DNA from: Anaerolineales bacterium
GTDB taxonomy: Bacteria > Chloroflexota > Anaerolineae > Anaerolineales > UBA4823
Assembly: GCA_028687395.1 (NCBI GenBank)
Contig: JAQUAE010000035.1
Location: 1 to 8,331 of the forward strand
DNA length: 8,331 nt
Direction: 5' to 3'
Below, piece by piece: positions 7,068-8,331 of this stretch. Within the stretch, counting starts at the first letter, position 1. Every line of letters starts with the position of its first letter. Both the position numbers and the translations under genes were made by a program. The notes beneath the pieces were generated by a model that saw nothing but the letters and a program-made list of their open reading frames with translations, searched no databases and was not told where the DNA came from.

Positions 7068-7086
7068 AGGTGCGCAGGTGCGCACC
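7068..7086. repeat. Tandem octamer merging into a palindrome
   Basis: AGGTGCGC occurs twice in a row (7068-7075 and 7076-7083). The second copy runs into the perfect 10-bp palindrome GGTGCGCACC (7077-7086). The array sits 24 bp before the predicted -10 box of the methyltransferase gene, at a position typical for an activator or repressor site. Function is inferred only from position. Confidence 0.35.
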
Positions 7087-7088
7087 GG

Positions 7089-7118
7089 TTGGGTTGCGCC
7101 TACGCCTGGTGCTACAAT
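7089..7118 (+). promoter_or_regulatory. Predicted leaderless promoter of the methyltransferase gene
   Basis: TACAAT (7113-7118) is preceded by TGC, giving an extended -10, and a weak TTGGGT (7089-7094) lies 18 bp upstream. The box is followed by ACCCCC and then the ATG at 7125. The -12 to -7 placement makes the A of the ATG the first transcribed base. No Shine-Dalgarno is present. The layout is almost the same as TATAAT-ACCCGC-ATG at the beta-propeller gene. Confidence 0.6.
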
Positions 7119-7124
7119 ACCCCC

Positions 7125-8324
7125 ATGCGATTGGCGGCCTTGCGCGCTCTGCTCGGCCCGGCTGGCCAGGAATTGCTGCAGGAAATCATGGCTTCCGCCC
7201 CGCGGGAGGCAAACTTCCTGCGCCACTACCAGACCCTCAGCCGCCGGCACCCGCCCGATCTGGCGCGCCTGGCGCTGGAGGTGGCCATCTTGCGCGGCGA
7301 AGCGGCGGAGAAGTTCCCTCTCGCCCCGCGCATGTACTTTACCCGCCAGGCGCTCGAGCAAGCCACCACCTTCGAGGTCTCCAGTTATCACGCGGCGCGC
7401 TTCGCCAGCTACGACCGGGTGGCTGACCTGGGATGTTCGCTCGGCGGCGACACCCTTGCCATCGCCCAGGTGTCTCCGGTGATCGGGGTGGATATCGATC
7501 CGCTACGCCTGGTGATGGCCGGCGCGAACCTGGCCGCCGCGGGGCTGGCAGGTGCGGCTCACTTTGTGTGCGCAGACCTAGAAAGGCCGCTGCCGTTCGC
7601 CTCCCCTCCTGGCTCCATGGCCCTATATTTCGACCCCGGGCGCCGCTCAGGCGGGCGGCGCATCTTCTCGGTGAGGGAATACCAGCCGCCCCTGGAGGCG
7701 ATTCGGGAGTGGCTGCCGCGCTGGCCCTCCCTGGGGGTCAAGGTCTCTCCCGGTGTCGACCTGGACGAACTGGGCGAATACGAGTGTGAGCTGGAATTCG
7801 TCTCCCTGCGCGGCGAGCTCAAGGAAGCCCTGCTCTGGTTCGGGCCGTTGCGCACGGCGCGACGCAGGGCCACGCTGCTCCCCGGTGGATACACCCTTTC
7901 AGCCGCTGGGCCCTGGGAGGCAGAACCCCCAGCCAACCTGGCGCCGCCGGGCGCGGTTCTCTACGAGCCCGATCCGGCGGTGCTGCGCGCCGGGTTGGTG
8001 CGCAACCTGGCCGAGCAGCTCCACGCCGCCCAACTTGATCCCGATATCGCCTACCTGACCTCCGAGCGGCTGGAACCCACACCATTTGCCCGCGCCTGGG
8101 ATATCGAAGCCTGGTTCCCCTTCAACCTGAAACGCCTGCGCGCCTACCTGCGCCAGCGCAACGTGGGACGGGTGACAGTAAAGAAGCGTGGCTCTCCCCT
8201 GCAGCCCGAGGCGCTCCAGCGCGACCTGCGCTTGAAAGGCGAGCAGGAGCGGGTGGTCATCCTGACCCAAATGCGCGGCCAGCCGATTGTGCTGATCTCT
8301 AACAGGATGGCGCAGGGGGGTTAG
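7125..8324 (+). CDS. Class I SAM-dependent methyltransferase with THUMP-like domain
   Basis: A 399-residue protein. A helical N-terminal part (1-95, including a PRMYFTRQALEQAT stretch) precedes a Rossmann methyltransferase core: motif I VADLGCSLGGDT (99-110), an acidic GVDIDP (121-126) for the SAM ribose, an ADLERPLPF turn (150-158), and FDPGRRSGGRRIF (169-181) in the motif IV position with Asp170-Pro171. The C-terminal 325-395 segment, with VTVKKRGSPLQPEALQRDL and VVILTQMRGQPIVLI, matches the THUMP-like domain that accompanies this family. An RNA substrate is therefore likely, but the modified base is unknown. The ATG at 7125 is supported by the start of conserved sequence and by the TACAAT box 6 nt upstream; the frame stays open back to an ATG at 6996, but that stretch is Cys-rich and unlike protein. 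It appears monocistronic within the window, and only 7 bases follow its TAG. Confidence 0.87.
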   Translation: MRLAALRALLGPAGQELLQEIMASAPREANFLRHYQTLSRRHPPDLARLALEVAILRGEAAEKFPLAPRMYFTRQALEQATTFEVSSYHAARFASYDRVADLGCSLGGDTLAIAQVSPVIGVDIDPLRLVMAGANLAAAGLAGAAHFVCADLERPLPFASPPGSMALYFDPGRRSGGRRIFSVREYQPPLEAIREWLPRWPSLGVKVSPGVDLDELGEYECELEFVSLRGELKEALLWFGPLRTARRRATLLPGGYTLSAAGPWEAEPPANLAPPGAVLYEPDPAVLRAGLVRNLAEQLHAAQLDPDIAYLTSERLEPTPFARAWDIEAWFPFNLKRLRAYLRQRNVGRVTVKKRGSPLQPEALQRDLRLKGEQERVVILTQMRGQPIVLISNRMAQGG

Positions 8325-8331
8325 CGCGCCT

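Noticed and set aside
6996..7124. N-terminal extension of the methyltransferase from ATG 6996
   Set aside because: The 43 added residues are Cys/Ser-rich with no pattern, and they cover the predicted promoter and repeats.

Overview
The window is a GC-rich stretch of ordinary bacterial chromosome, tightly packed with genes. The general look is that of a Chloroflexota (Anaerolineae-like) genome: a compact Csp of the GYGFL/DVFVHY type, a flippase-like membrane protein paired with a UGM/PPOX-like flavoprotein, a THUMP-like-domain methyltransferase, and several TAnnAT boxes placed a few bases before the start codon with no leader. The taxonomic call is inference from gene style, not from a marker gene. 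No mobile element, CRISPR array, tRNA or rRNA was seen.

Layout. (1) Positions 1-1109 (+): the 3' three-quarters of gnd, decarboxylating 6-phosphogluconate dehydrogenase. (2) 1162-1191: a perfect 13-bp hairpin that probably terminates both gnd and the convergent cold-shock gene. (3) 1214-1426 (-): a 70-aa cold-shock protein with a leader of about 105 nt. Its promoter overlaps the divergent promoter of the next gene. (4) 1635-2570 (+): a ketopantoate-reductase-family enzyme that keeps the catalytic Lys, Ser and Glu but lacks three substrate-contacting Asn. (5) 2567-3085 and 3073-4476 (-): a two-gene operon, read right to left, of a membrane-anchored Ig-like/TolB-like beta-propeller protein followed by a thioredoxin-fold protein without the second CxxC cysteine. 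The last gene meets the reductase gene stop-to-stop on a shared CTAG. (6) 4541-5560 and 5557-6870 (+): a two-gene operon, joined by ATGA, of an LPG-synthase-TM/flippase-like protein and an FAD-dependent oxidoreductase. (7) 6871-7124: a 254-bp gap with palindromes, a short hydrophobic reading frame and a promoter. (8) 7125-8324 (+): a class I SAM methyltransferase with a C-terminal THUMP-like domain.

How the parts relate. gnd (pentose phosphate pathway, NADPH) and the reductase (NADPH-using) are housekeeping-type metabolism but are not obviously co-regulated. The two operons diverge from a 64-bp region. Both start codons there, and that of the methyltransferase, lie 6-7 nt after a -10-like box, which predicts leaderless transcripts. 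The flippase-like/flavoprotein pair is the most likely place for undescribed biochemistry, perhaps lipid or isoprenoid-linked glycan metabolism at the membrane. The window itself does not give the substrate. I see no clear novel defence or mobile system.
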